Source: Mercurialis annua (lineage: Eukaryota; Streptophyta; Magnoliopsida; Malpighiales; Euphorbiaceae). From it: a stretch of DNA of 64,000 bases. Each line of letters opens with the position of its first letter. Positions within the stretch are counted from its first letter, which is position 1. The stretch lies in the NCBI RefSeq assembly GCF_937616625.2, contig NC_065575.1, positions 31,185,001 through 31,249,000 on the forward strand. Direction: 5' to 3'. Below the pieces are notes generated by a model. It saw only the letters and a list, made by a program, of their open reading frames with translations, did no database searches and was not told where the DNA came from. Positions 47,736-60,431 of this stretch are shown piece after piece. A program made the translations under genes and the position numbers.

Positions 47736-47749
47736 TTCTCTCCCCCTTA
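47736..47749 (-). other. LARD2 polypurine tract
   Basis: AAGGGGGAGAGAA-type purine run on the minus strand abutting the LTR, preceded by AATTCGAGGACGAATTT. Confidence 0.78.
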
Positions 47750-50700
47750 TATAAATTCGTCCTCGAATTTACTTATACTTCTTCTTTTACTTATACAACC
47801 AAAGAATACTCTTCCATTTCATGTTCTATGCTTTTCACAGCATAAACATTACTGTTGTTGTCCGTGGCATAACTGCTGCCATCTATGGCACAGTTGATGT
47901 CGTCTATGGCTCAATTGCACAGCTGTGCACTATTGTCAACTTACTACCTTTTGTCTATCAATTTTTTTCTACTTCTGCTTTACTGGTCCTTTTAGACCGT
48001 ATGCTTTCCTTTATTAGTATAAAAATAGTGGGTATCTAAACCTTGTAGTTCTTCCCTAACTGCAGCTCATATTTCTCAATTGCTTTACATCTCATCTCAC
48101 TGTACTTTCACTTATAGGTTCTTAACCTATAACCTTGACTTCTGTTATCAGAAATCTAGGTATTTATTAACCTCGGGTTATTTCCTTATATTTCCTCTCT
48201 TCAAGCCTACTTTGGCTATCTGGATTGCTTATCTCAAAGCATTCGTTTACCAAATAAATTTGGTATTCCTATAGTCGGCAATGTGTTCTGCAACTTCCGT
48301 TTAGACTTCGAGTTAAGATTCCTTCTCGAAGGTATCAGAAATCGACCTCGAAGTTGCCTCTTCGAGCTAATTTTGAAAGACTGCAAAACTGTCGTCATGG
48401 CTGTTATTGAAGCCAATGAACCAAGCATTTAAACCAGTCTTTTTCCAAATATTATTACGTACTCTTATATTTTGACATCCAAACTACAACTTCCGTGAAG
48501 AGTCGAACTCAATCCGACCTCTTTTCGGTTTTCGAAATTATCCTTGAAGTTGGCTACTAGCCAAGCTTGTATTCTTATAGCTTTATACCCTTAATCCATC
48601 TTATTACTTTTCCTCTGTTGTACTTCCTTAAAGACAGTACAAACTTTGAACTCACTTCTGGGATATCAACTTGTTACCAAGTCTTATGATATCGCCTTTG
48701 AATTCACTTTCTATTTATTCCTTGAACTTTCTAGTTTACTGTTTATTATTGGTCGTACATTTTCTTGTACCTTTTATAATTAAGATTTTTTTAATCTTAT
48801 TATCAATTTGTTTCACATCTTTTACTCGTTTTAGGGTAATGTTGATTAAGCATTTTAATCTCTAACCTTACCCTCTTCATCTGTTTGAACTCTTGTTCCA
48901 CAAACAGACTACTCGTCATTTACTTCTCTCGTGATTCTATATCTTGTATAGAATGTCTCCTATTTCCTCATCAATCTATAGTAACTTCCTGTTACAGATT
49001 GAATTATTGGGTTCCTCTCACACTAATGATGTGGTCATCTAGGTGTAGGTGTAGGTTATAACTTAATTATCTCACCATACAACACCGTCCAACTTACTTC
49101 ATCGTCACCGCAAAACTATACTCTTGTTACTAGAATTCGGTATTTCAAAGGTTAATTAGACTTCTTAACCTCTTTCCCACAAAAATATTCTCCTTGTTCA
49201 CAGCTAACATTTATCATAACTGTTCTATAGCTGTTACTATCGCATTTAATTAACTGACTATCAATTTTAGCTCCGTTTTCAAACATTTCACTTTGAAAAC
49301 AAAATGTTTATTTACATTTTTCTACTTTTAGTCGGCCATACTATACATATTTCTGGCCCTACAATGAAAATACATGTACATTACATGTATATTCCGTTAA
49401 CAGCCAGCTAAGACCTCACAGTCATAAGGCTCGGTTCTCGGAATTTTCATCCTTTGAAATTACTGTCATCATTACAGCTTTCAAATTCATTTATATACAT
49501 ATCTGGAGCTTATGTTGATAATTTCAAGTTAATTAAAGTTTATACTTCTTATAGTTGTCACTTGCACTTTTGGCTTACTGCCAAAATTTCACGCAAGTTC
49601 CACGACAATATCTTCATCATCGTGCATCGTCTACCTCTCCGTTCGACGATCGCAACGGTTAAAACTTAGATAACCGTCTTGGGATTGTCATATCCCAATA
49701 TCAAACCGATCTAACGGTTCGATCACAAGTTATTAGGGTCTTACTACACCCTGTCAGCTTTCAGACAACATCTGAAACTCACTTGTCCAATTTATTATCT
49801 TCGTCCCCGTTACACCTTGATAACATCTTTACCTTATGTTGGTTCAAGGTTTGATATACTTTTAAGTATATTGTTTATTCATTTTATGATTTATTAATCA
49901 TTTTCATTAATGAATATCTGTTAACACGACTTGACAATTCCATCAGTCGTTAACATATTCATTAATCCCCTTTACTCATATCAGAACTAGTAGTGTACCT
50001 ACTTGGTTCTGAGAATACTCATATTTCCTTTATCATCTTTCTTTTAGATGTTCCGTTGTTGTTTATAATTTAAGTGCTGAGATTTACTCCTCTCAGACTT
50101 ATGAATTATGGTTTATCTAACCACTCGTATGGATTTAAGAGATATGTCCATTACTGACATCTGTTCTGTCTGTAAGACTAATCTCCAACCCGTTTAATTA
50201 AACACGTACGTATGACTTTGTTCACAAATAGCTACTTGAAGTCAAACAAACCGAGTCGTGTTCAATTAGATCCTACTCTCTTATCTTAATCATGACAATT
50301 TCTATCGTCTACTCTCGAACTTTTACTTACTATAAAAGTTCATCACTAGACTCACATCAGTCTATTCTTGTGCAAGAATATACATTCTCACTTTCTCTAT
50401 TCTTCCCATACTTTCATTAATCTCTAATATCTCGGTATGAAACATTAGAATTTAGGTCTTTATTATTTATTCATATAATAAAAACTTTTATTCTTTATCC
50501 CTTTTTACCATCTACCTTGTCACTGTCACAGAGTTTTCGTTTGAATAAACACAGTTTTGTCTCGCGTACACTGACGCTCAACAAATACAAATCAATTTGT
50601 AAGACAAATACAATTTATCTCGTCTGAGACAATTATAATTTGTCCTGCCTGCAGGCCTTTTAAATTCACTTTTCAAACAAATGGTGAATTCGCAAATTCA

Positions 50701-52090
50701 CGGTTCAAAACCATTTTCATACAATTGTGCTTCACGGTGATGACATCTCTCATCCCCAAAGAGTTGCTAATTCAATTCACTTTTCATTGATATTCTGATT
50801 ATCAATATATATGATGCATGCCCTAATCAAAATTATTTTATGTATATATATGTAATATATATAAAATTCAGGTTTGCTTCTTCTATAGTGATTTTCGCAA
50901 TATGCACCTTTGATGCATCTGAGCACAATTATACGTTCAACTGTGAAACAAAACTTTAACAAGTTTCTTTTCAAACTACTTCTCTGTGTCATTCAAGGTT
51001 TCCTAATCCTCACATTAGGATTTATCATTCTTTATTCAACATTTTATGTTATTATTCATTATCAGACTATTTATTAACAGTTATTATTCATTAGTTATGT
51101 GTGTTTTGTTTAAGGATATGCTTTATCTCTGTACTTTATGTTTTCTAGTTTTAGTATTTCGTACTAAAACACATAAATGTACTTACTTAAACACAAGACA
51201 CATGTCTAAATGATACCTGAGGATGATTGTTGAGGCAGTAGTGCCTCTCAAATCATCGGACCTTTTCCTTGTTCGCATCGGCGTATAACTATCCCTTTCT
51301 GGATATTTCTCAGATGGTTCACCTCTGCTAAGTATTTCTCCAGCCTAAACCCTATATAGGCTGATACAACAGTAGATTCAGACACTGAATCAATACTGTC
51401 GTTCAATAACATCTATGTTTCCCATTAATCTTTCCATATCCTTTAATTCAATAGCATCATCGTCTGTATCCATCTTATCAACTGAAGCAAAATCTCCAGC
51501 CTCTAATGGATTATCAGGCACAACATGCGACTGAGCTCGACTAGGCCCAGACATGCTGAAACACATGTGGCCATAACGCAAGTAGCCGATATAACACTTA
51601 TAGAAAAACACATTTTCATATAACAGATAGCACCTTATAAACACATATAAAATAAAACACATAGCAATCACACATATAGTTCAGAGAAAATCTAACTATT
51701 TTCTCGAACAAACGATTCTTCTGGAATCTTCGCCTCGTTCTGTATTCGAACATAATCAACTTCCTTGAATACTGGTCAATTGATCTGACCATTGCGTACT
51801 ACTCTAATAGAGCGTCTCGAACACAGGAACATCTCACATGTTCCCTTGTTAGTATCGTGTTTCAAACACAAGAACATCTCATATGTTCCTGATCAAACAT
51901 CACATATACTCTACAGACGTATATGAGTTGCTACTTATAGCTGAATGTTTTCAACAACTGAAAACTGATCAAGACATGACTCGAATCCTATGTTGCTGCA
52001 ATAGTCTACTAGGAATCCCCATAATTTCTAACACAACTTACTTAACAGTATCAGCAACAGTACTTCGGATGGTCGAGTACTCAAAATGTT
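47750..52090 (-). other. LARD2 interior: no coding capacity, dense small hairpins
   Basis: No retroelement protein recognised. Short inverted repeats are again frequent: 48112-48132 (9-bp arms, 3-nt loop), 48248-48265 (TACCAAAT/ATTTGGTA), 48306-48331 (CTTCGAG/CTCGAAG), 48347-48366. Confidence 0.7.
51390..51554 (-). CDS. Small ORF near the 5' side of LARD2, unknown
   Basis: 54 codons beginning MSGPSRAQ and rich in Asp/Glu, about 550 bp inside the primer site, where gag would start in an autonomous relative. It could be a gag N-terminal remnant or chance. No domain recognised. Confidence 0.2.
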   Translation of the reverse strand: MSGPSRAQSHVVPDNPLEAGDFASVDKMDTDDDAIELKDMERLMGNIDVIERQY

Positions 52091-52102
52091 GCTCTGATAC
52101 CA
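52091..52102 (-). other. LARD2 primer binding site (tRNA-iMet type)
   Basis: TGGTATCAGAGC on the minus strand, four bases from the LTR end. Confidence 0.85.
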
Positions 52103-54024
52103 CCTTTGTCACGACCCGAATTCCACCTTAATCCAAGTCACGACCGGCGCTAGGGAATGGGAATGGTTGTTCCGAAACCCGTAGCAAGCCTAGAACCTCT
52201 AGAAATTTTTCGCAAATATTATTAAAAGATCGCACCTCGCGTACGATCCGTTTTCAGAAAACGCCGTTAAAACTTTCCTCTTTTAACGTAACACGATTTC
52301 TGAAAATACACAAATATGCGAAATCTGGTTTCAGAAGTACTGGTTGGATAACCTCGTTATCTCAACCCTTGGTTCCTTCTGAAAACCTGGCGTGGTAGGT
52401 ACTGGAAACCAGGGACTTATCTTTCGCTTGCCTTAACACATTGGCAGCCCCGTTCCAAACCACACACCAACGTTAATATGTTTAATAAAAATAAGCGGAC
52501 ACCTCTGCGTCTCGCAACGGTGGTATTAAACATATTAAAATACACAGCGGACCGGTTACACATAGCCGGCATATATAGAACATACTGTGTTTGACCCTCA
52601 CAAAAACACACGAGGCCGACTCGGTAACTAGATACAATATTCCACTAAGCAGCCACCCAAAAGGTACACACACGTGCAATAGATCCTATCAGAGTATCTA
52701 AACAAAGGACTAGTGGCACGGCTGCTGGCACATTACACTTATACTATTGCAGCATACTAAGAGTTTAAAATCCTATGTACATTACCAAAGAAGAGCTTTC
52801 CTGAAGAAGGGATGTGGAAGCTCGACTGACCTCAAAGCTCATTTCCTGAAAATGGGGAAACAACAACGGGGTCAGAAATATAAATATTTCTGAGTGAGTA
52901 AACAGTTTACAGATAAATACCAAAATCGCTTTATATATATAAAACAGTTATATATAAAATATGACCAATTACGTCGATCCATATGAAACCCTAGTTCACA
53001 AATGTCCCAACAGACACACTCATCTTACAAGCTTATGGACAACAGAATAAAGACCGTGAACTGAATCACTGCCGTCCAATTCTGTATCTCTGGTACCTGG
53101 ACCGTAATCAGAAACTACCTTCGCGGCTTATTCCGCGACCGTAACTGTATTACTGCCGTCTCAGGGTTTACCCGTGAAGTCAGGGCATCTACTTTTCCAA
53201 TGACTTACACGACATGCATACCTCTATACCTCGACAGAAGTACATCTAAAAATCGGTGTTGGTGATCACGCAACCCTATTGCCGCCCAATAGGTAGCTCG
53301 TTCCAATGGACCTCTCTTGGCTAGTTTATACTATTGCGATTATGGATTTAAAACAGTTGAATACTGATATTCAAAAGTAAACACGTAAACTCACAGTACT
53401 GCTAAGTTACTACTTAGCACCGTCGTAGGTGTGACAGACTCCCCTGAGTCCTGGTCTGACTGCTGGACAGCTAGTCGAATCAAACATACAAAACACACAA
53501 GACAATACATCAATACTCATTTCTGGTATAAACATCTAGGTCCTGAAACCTAGGTTTAATCTAACATATAACACATAGCATGTATGGTCCTTTTCTTTTT
53601 AAAAATCATTTGAATCGTTTTCACCTTAAGAAAATGTTTAGACTTCGCTCTAGAAGTCCTTTTAGGTATAATAATACCTAATTAAAATCATTTAATAGTA
53701 TAGACTTGATTGCCAAAACAATTCATAGTCGTATACTAATTATTTAGCAACATCGTTTGCTAAATCTTTTAAACCGGTTAAACATCGACTTTAACTCTTT
53801 TAAAGTCCTTTTTAAATGTTTAACTTTACTTTTACAATCTCATTTTAAAAGTCTTTGACTTATGTTTAAAAATATTTATTTAAAATATTTTAGTTTCGGT
53901 CAGACAACACATCGAGTTACTAGGCGAAAACATTTCAAAATCGCCCCTCGAAAGTCCGCCGAAAAAGTTCAGAAAAGTCCCTACGCACACGTCCCGCTAA
54001 GTCATTGTGCGTCCGCACGTGACT

Positions 54025-54131
54025 GGCTGTGCGTTCGCACAGCCAGCTGTGCGTTCGCACAGTTGACTAGTTGTGCGTTCGCACAGCTAGTGCTGTGCGT
54101 TCGCACAGCCTCTGCTGTGCGGGCGCACAGC
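54025..54131 (-). repeat. Second copy of the LARD2 hairpin array
   Basis: Same five units. The third left arm has TAGTTGTGC against GCACAGCTA, a change still allowing a G-U pair in RNA. Confidence 0.88.
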
Positions 54132-55005
54132 AGGCCAGCCCCGGGGAAAATTGATCCCGGGCCATTCCGACGTGCAATTGAATTTCAAAACGCTGCAAAA
54201 ACGCTATTTTAACGTCCTAGTTCACATATACACAATCCAATCACAATTTGAACGTATATTTCAATCGTTCGATACGGTAACCATTTATAAACGAATATAT
54301 AATCGAAATATATCGAAATATATTAAAATAAACGTTTAATACGGGTTTAGTACCTCGATTACTTGAGTAATCGTCGAAGAAACGGAGTTAGAATCGAGAA
54401 ACGGTCGATTAGGGTCGAAATCCTAACCTTCGCTGCGTCTGTGAGAGGAAGCAGCTGTTCCATTTCTTTCATATGAAAGAAATGGCTCCTGAGGCTAAAC
54501 ATTTCACTTGAAATGTTATATATATAAGTTTGGTTAAAGTGTCATTTAGTACTAGCTCAATCATGCACTTTAAACCAACTTTTAAACTAGTCGTCCGTAG
54601 CTTAAACGGAAACGACTTTTAAATTTCGTAAAAATTTACCCAAAAATCCTATAAAATATAAAAAGAATAAAAATATAATTTTTATTCTTATCCGACTTAT
54701 ATTTTATTCTAAATAAATCTCGGAAGATTTATTAGGTGCAAATCAGTCCCACTTGACTAAAATTAATACGTCCAAATTTCATGAAACTTTGACGATAGCT
54801 TCATGACACCAAAATTATTCGCTCGGGACTTATAAATTATTTTATTTCAATTTGGACTAACGAATAATATTTAATTAGTTTATAATTAAAACTAATTAAA
54901 GTAAAGAATTCAAGGACTAAACAATACTTTTTTTCATACTTGTTGCCCACATCACACCGGCTCTCACTTTCTCTTATCCTTATTTTTATTTACTATTTAC
55001 TTTTA

Positions 55006-55008
<3 letters not shown>

Positions 55009-55088
<80 letters not shown>
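55009..55088. repeat. (TA)n microsatellite expanded in one LARD2 LTR
   Basis: About 40 TA units; the other LTR has only about 8 at the same place. Confidence 0.9.
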
Positions 55089-55090
<2 letters not shown>

Positions 55091-55429
55091 CTTATATTCG
55101 TTAATAACTCGTCGAGACTTCCGAGTTTCGACATTTTAAATTTCGGGGTTTTATCCAAAATATTAAACTCTCCAATTAGAGTGGTATATTGATGTATTAA
55201 TTATCAATATATTTTTATCTTACGACTCCAGTCGTATTTTCTGTACTATTAATCCCGTTCATATCCCTTTATTAAAATTTAAATCCCCGATTTAAATTTT
55301 AAACTTCTATTATTACGATATACTTTTAGGGATACTTATAAATTAAATTTACGCTTAAATTTAATTTACGTATTCCCAGCTAATAAAAGCTTTATACGTG
55401 GCTTATAAAATACGGGGTATTACAGTTTC

Positions 55430-55951
55430 GGTCGGATCAAATATTTGTTTTATGTTTATAATCGTTTTATCTATATGCAATGTTATTTTATATGATACCA
55501 TAAGTAATTGTGAACTCACTCAACATAATCTGACCCTTTGGCATGTACCGTGTATATGCTTTTCCACTGGATCTGCAGTAGTTTATGGTAGACCAGTCGT
55601 ACTCTGTTACAGCAGTGTGTTAACATGAGTTTTTTTTTCTGTTCCTGCTGTCTATATACGTATCGTTTGTGGGCTACATTTATGATGTTTTGCCATGGTG
55701 CCACTTGCCCATGTTTTAATCGAGGTTGAGCTAGTACGTACGAGGTTATGGAAGTTCTATGCTCCTATGTATAGTATTGATAAACTCAGTGACATATATA
55801 TATGTTTTATTTGCGCCTCTGCTTTTATGTTATTGTCATGAGTGCGTTTTTTTGCAAAACAATTTTATCGGTTCTAGGCTTCCTGCGGGTTTCAGAACTA
55901 CCACTTCCATTCCCAAGCGCCGGTCGCGACTCATGGATTTGGATCGTGACA
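55430..55951 (+). repeat. Right piece of the long LTR split by LARD2
   Basis: It ends GGATCGTGACA after the shared module (CTTCCTGCGGGTTTCAGAAC, then AGCGCCGGTCGCGAC). It completes the LTR begun at 42653. No clear 5-bp duplication around the whole LTR. Confidence 0.65.
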
Positions 55952-57595
55952 CGGAATAATTACATAAAGTTAGAGTATGTTGGATTTTCTTATTGTAAAC
56001 TTGATAGAAATTTGGAGAAAATTTCTTGAGTGTTCACTAAACCGGGATAGACGTGTAGAGTATGTTGCATTTTCTTGTAATTTGAAAGGTTATTTGATGT
56101 CCGAAATAGAGTTCAAGACTACAAATCATTCTAGTTGAATCACAATCTTACTCACTATGCAAAAATTCAAATCGAAAGATACCTTTATTTATGTGCAATC
56201 TTAAGGATACTAAAATTGCTCGAGAAAATATATTTCAAATTTAAAGTAGGGGATTGTTGAGATTTGTGCTGAATTTTAAAATAAAATAGAAAATTGCCTT
56301 GGGTAGGTGAGCGAGAACACCACTTATATATGTGTGTAAGAGTGGAAATGCTACATTGTTAAGGAATGAAATATTGAATTTGTATGGATGGACATATGCT
56401 TTGTGTTGGTGTCCGAAGGGGTATCCATTTTTGTGAGTGAGGTAGGAGCTAAATGCTTTCCGATTTACCACATACGCACCCGCGTTGTTCGATCGGCTGG
56501 CTGGTTTGGTTGGTTATTATATTTTTTTAATATAAACATATATGCAGCGTTTTATTTTTTTTCAAACTAATCCCTTAATTTTCTCCATCTATTTTATTTT
56601 TAGAAACGTAATATTTAATTACATTATTTTATGGAAATGTTTTATTAACCTTAAGAAATTTTATAAAGAACATAATTTTATTACCGTTTGTGATATTATT
56701 TTCTGTGTTAGTCCTTTGTCTTCTTCGTTAAGAGGTTACACGGAAATAACAAAAAATAATACAACCACTATTTTACCACTGCGTTTTGCAGAACAGTTTA
56801 CGCTGATTTCTTTCAAATTTTCTTGATAATTTTATAGAGGTTTTATTTTAATGACTATGCTCAATGCAGTATTAGTTGTATAGATAAAGTGACTACTTTA
56901 TTTTAAGGACGACAGGATTGATCGTCTGTCTTACACCTTTGGGCAGAGCTTTGAAATATTTTAAAAAGAATGATCTACACCGCTACTTAGCCAAATACTT
57001 TATTGGTAATTCGTTTCAATTTAATTAAACTGTTTCTACAAATAAACTGCTTATTTTGTGTTCCATGATTTTTAACGGGATCTATGGTCTGGACTCAGGT
57101 TAAAATTGTTATATCCTTTTTAGTAATTAAATTCTATTTCTATTTATAATAGAAGAAACTAAATAAAAAATTATTATTCCATTATCATAGAATTTTTAAT
57201 TTATAAATTTTAAAAACTAGAATGGTAGGAACTGGGTTCTATTTTTCATTCTCATTCTAGATTTTGACAACCAAACTTGCCGTTATAGTATGTGCTTTGT
57301 GCTACCTTAAATAAAATCCATCTAAAAGTTAATTATGCTAATTGGATGAATTTCATTTCAAATTATACAATTTTCGGTGTAACTACATTGTGAAACTGAT
57401 AAATAAATAGTATTTGACGATTCATTGTCATATCACGTGTAGGTCTTTTTTTTTATTGTAAAGATGATAAAGTATACTCCATATTATAATCAATAGTATG
57501 AATAAGTGAATTTATATAAAATAGTTTCCCATTTTTATAAGTAAGAATATCAGTCCATCTAATCCTAATATGCTATTACTAGATCAACAATTATA
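55952..57595 (+). mobile_element. 3' end of a Copia-like element with candidate LTR
   Basis: AAAGTAGGGGAT, a typical Copia purine tract, precedes TGTTGAGATTTG at 56255. A matching TCAACA end occurs at 57584-57589, giving an LTR of about 1.3 kb. No coding remnant upstream; small ORFs here are not recognisable. Confidence 0.4.
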
Positions 57596-58646
57596 GGTTA
57601 TTTCGATAAAAAAAAAATCACGACATTTATACGAAATTTTATTTTAATTACGGCTTTTAAAAATTTGCCATATAAAATTATGATCTTTCATTTTTTTTCA
57701 AAAGCCTAATTACGTAAAAAAACTTCACCTTAATTTTTTTTTCGTTTATACCCTGACCTTGTAAATAAACCATTTATACCTAATTTTGGGTTTTTCGTTT
57801 TCATCCCTACCCAACACAATGATATAGTTGACAATTTAATAAATTAAAAGATGAAATTATTAAAAACAACTAAACTGAAGGTTATATTATATTTTTTTCT
57901 ATTTTAAAAAATACAAACAAATCCTTCAATTTAAAAAATGTTCAAATATATCCTAATGATTAATTAATTTTTTTAATTTTATAAAAAATAAAATAAACTA
58001 AAAAAAATACTAGAACCAACAGAGGAGCCGCCGCCGCTCCTTCTTCAAAAGTGGAGAAGGAACAGCTGCTCTCGCTCCTTCTCCGCTCCGGGAAAGTTTT
58101 TTTGAAATAAATAAAATTTATTGTTGTTTGATTTTTTTTTGAATAAAATGATATTTTTGTACTGTTAATATCGTTAATGTTTAATTAGTATATAGGTAAA
58201 AAATAAAGGAATATTTTTTTTTCAAATGAATATAGTACAATTTAGTGCTTCTGATTAGGGATGAAAATGAAAAATCCAAAATTGCGTACAAATGATTTTT
58301 TTTTATAAGGTCATGGTGTAGACGAAAAAAAAGTTTAAGGTGGGGTTCTTCTAAGTAATTAAATCTTTTTCAAATTCATCATTTTAGTGTGTTTTTATTG
58401 ACTAAATTTTTCATTAAACCATTAATGAAAGACCCAAATTAAACACAGACACCAAATATTATTATCTTTCAACTATAGTATGTAGGATTTAAGTCTTTTT
58501 AGTAAGAAAAATATACTGAATTTTACATTACTGATAGATTTGGAACAAAATAAAAAGTCGTGCATTTAAATGCCAATTTTTAAAAGTCGTGACTGAAATA
58601 GAATTTCGTATAAAATTTGTGATTTTTTTTTTTATAAAATTAACCC
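57596..58646. mobile_element. Mutator-type MITE, same family as 40833-41202, with nested insertion
   Basis: Inverted ends GGTTATTTCGATAAAA / TTTTTATAAAATTAACCC. Imperfect 9-bp flanks ACAATTATA / TAAATTATA. Internal match to the smaller copy resumes on both sides of 57703-58365. Confidence 0.78.
57703..58365. mobile_element. Nested MITE (663 bp)
   Basis: 9-bp duplication TTTTTCAAA at 57694-57702 and 58366-58374. Inverted ends with TAATTAC and CCACCTTAA-like blocks. The core has a GC-rich GAAGGAGC repeat near 58020-58090. Related to 60432-61304. Confidence 0.78.
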
Positions 58647-59276
58647 TAAATTATAACAAGAAGCTTAACAATATTAGTCAATTTGTACTCATGGTTTAGC
58701 TTTTGTTGGTTAATACTTAATTGTAATAGGGAAAAGGTGCAAAAATGACCCTCATGTATAGCCCGTGTCTCTTATTGGCACCTCATGTATTTCAGATCTC
58801 AAATAAGACCCTAACGTCTTAAAAACGTATTAAAAAAACACAAAAAGTTAACAGAAGTTTATTTTACCGTTAAGTATATGACGTGGCAATATTTTTACAA
58901 TAAGAATTAAATTATTTTGACACCTCATCGCAAATATATAATTAACTCTAATTAAGCTAAACAGCTCTAATTAACCTACACTAACACAGGCTCTGCCGCC
59001 ATCTTCAACACAAATTTTTGCAGATCCTAAACCCATGCTCCCTTTTCTCTTCTTCTATAGTCTAACCAGCCATTCACTTTCATCATATTTCACAAACTTG
59101 GTTTCTCTCGCACACACCTTTTCTTTTAATTTTTTGATTACATCATCTTCAGCAACACCATTAGGGCCACTGATAATAATAACTAAGGGATTTGGAGTGG
59201 GCAAATTGGTTTTGAGCTAAATGAAGAACCCAAATATAATTCAAGAGCTCGAATCAGTTCGGGTTTTGTGGCTTCA

Positions 59277-59559
59277 TCAAGATTTGGGATTTGACAATTT
59301 GGGTTTGTGGGTATCACTCATTTTGGTGAAAACGACAGCTTTCATATCAAAACGGGCTCGTTTGGTACATGCGGAGAAATATTTGGCACCAGTGAGACTA
59401 TGATTGTGGAGATAGATCTGTTGCAATACGATGACGTTTGGTTGGTTGTTATCGAGGGAGAGCAGCGAATCATTGGGGAATGAAGTTATGGAGTCCAAAT
59501 AAAGGTGGAGAATTACATCGGCGGCAGTCGAATCGTTAAATGCGGCAGGGGTGGAAGAG
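59277..59559 (-). pseudogene. Captured fragment resembling a plant BTB/POZ domain start
   Basis: The minus-strand frame contains AADVILHLYLDS, then IYLHNHSLTGAKYFSACT, similar in spacing and residues to the first strand and helix of plant BTB/POZ proteins (DV..L, then LH..L..S.YF). It ends at a TGA at 59277. A short fragment, not a functional gene. It could be another host gene. Confidence 0.4.
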
Positions 59560-59636
59560 GAGATTTTTGGGCTTTTCTGGTTGCTAACTGCTTACATGGA
59601 GTTTGTTCTCCGGTGGATTTTCTGGATGTTTGCTCA
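59559..59636 (-). pseudogene. Captured fragment resembling the histone H3 N-terminal tail
   Basis: The minus-strand frame reads EQTSRKSTGEQTPCKQLAT and continues to a KS pair. Aligned without gaps to H3 residues 4-28, 16 of 25 residues match, including R8, K9, S10, T11, G12, P16, K18-T22, K27 and S28. The match stops in Pro-rich sequence, and the open frame then differs by one base from the BTB-like fragment that follows. No H3 globular fold is present. Confidence 0.6.
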
Positions 59637-59942
59637 TCGGTTGAAGGTGGCTGCGGAGGTTGTGTTAGGTTAGATTAATTTAGGTTAATTAGGGGTTAGT
59701 TTAGGTTATTAGAGTTGATTATATGTTTGTAATGAGGTGTCAAATTAATTTAATTTTTATTGTAAAAATATATTGCCACATCACACATTTAACGGAGAAG
59801 TAACCTTCTGTTCACTTGTTGTGTCTTTTTGATACTTTCTTAAGACGTTAGGGTCTTATATGAGATCCGAAATACATGAGGTGCCAACAAGAGACACGGG
59901 TTATACATGAGGGTCATTTTTGCACCTTTTCCCATTGTAATA

Positions 59943-60431
59943 TACAAAAAATCATGCTTTACTTATGGGTAGGGTAAAATATACACTCCTTTTCAGCCTT
60001 CTTTGGACTTCATCGTCTTTCTTTTTTGATTAAGTCTAAAGACCCATTTAATTAACAAAAAACAATAATTATTTATAAGGAAGAGCCTAAACAAATCCTA
60101 AATTGGGGCCCTTAGAAAGAATTTAAAGTAGATGTTATCTTTCGGTAAAACAAGCTTATAAATCGGAATATTATGGGACAATGCACAAACAACAAGACAA
60201 AAACAAGATAATTTTGCATTGCATTCCATTAAAAAGGAAGTTCATCAAATAAAAAAGTTGGTCTAACTTTCCGACAAAAAGCGATAGAAAATGACCAAAT
60301 AATAAAAGTAGAGAAAACTAGAAGTTTGAATATATACCATCCATTTTCTCAATATTATCTTTTCCGGTAAAAGAATAAATATAGCCATCTTACCGATGGA
60401 GCATTCAAGTAATTAATTTGTATAATTGCAA
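59943..60431. other. Unassigned AT-rich sequence
   Basis: No gene, repeat or site recognised. Confidence 0.3.

Larger units (their letters stand above)
44462..55424 (-). mobile_element. LARD2: complete non-autonomous LTR retrotransposon
   Basis: LTRs 44462-47735 (3,274 bp) and 52107-55424 (3,318 bp) around a 4,371-bp interior. The minus-strand LTR begins TGTAATACCCC and ends GGGTCGTGACA. 5-bp duplication GTTTC (44457-44461, 55425-55429). tRNA-iMet primer site and purine tract present. No gag or pol. Related to LARD1 in ends and layout, but a distinct family and older: the LTRs differ by indels and many substitutions. Confidence 0.92.
52107..55424 (-). repeat. LARD2 LTR (5' LTR in element orientation)
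   Basis: It matches 44462-47735 but has a long TA run at 55009-55088 and lacks about 19 bp near 54800. Confidence 0.93.
58729..59933. mobile_element. Pack-MULE-like element (1,205 bp) with captured gene fragments
   Basis: Long inverted repeats (about 150 bp) starting GGGAAAAGGTGCAAAAATGA, with a perfect 9-bp duplication ATTGTAATA at 58720-58728 and 59934-59942. No transposase. The interior is less AT-rich than neighbouring MITEs and carries host-like coding pieces on the minus strand. Confidence 0.85.

Noticed and set aside
47709..48865. Several 60-70 codon ORFs in LARD2 interior as genes
   Set aside because: Length is at chance level for AT-rich DNA, composition is hydrophobic Phe/Leu from T-rich strands, and no conserved motif is seen.
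58980..59220. Plus-strand small ORFs inside the Pack-MULE as a host gene
   Set aside because: No family resemblance; the minus strand gives better matches to known protein segments.
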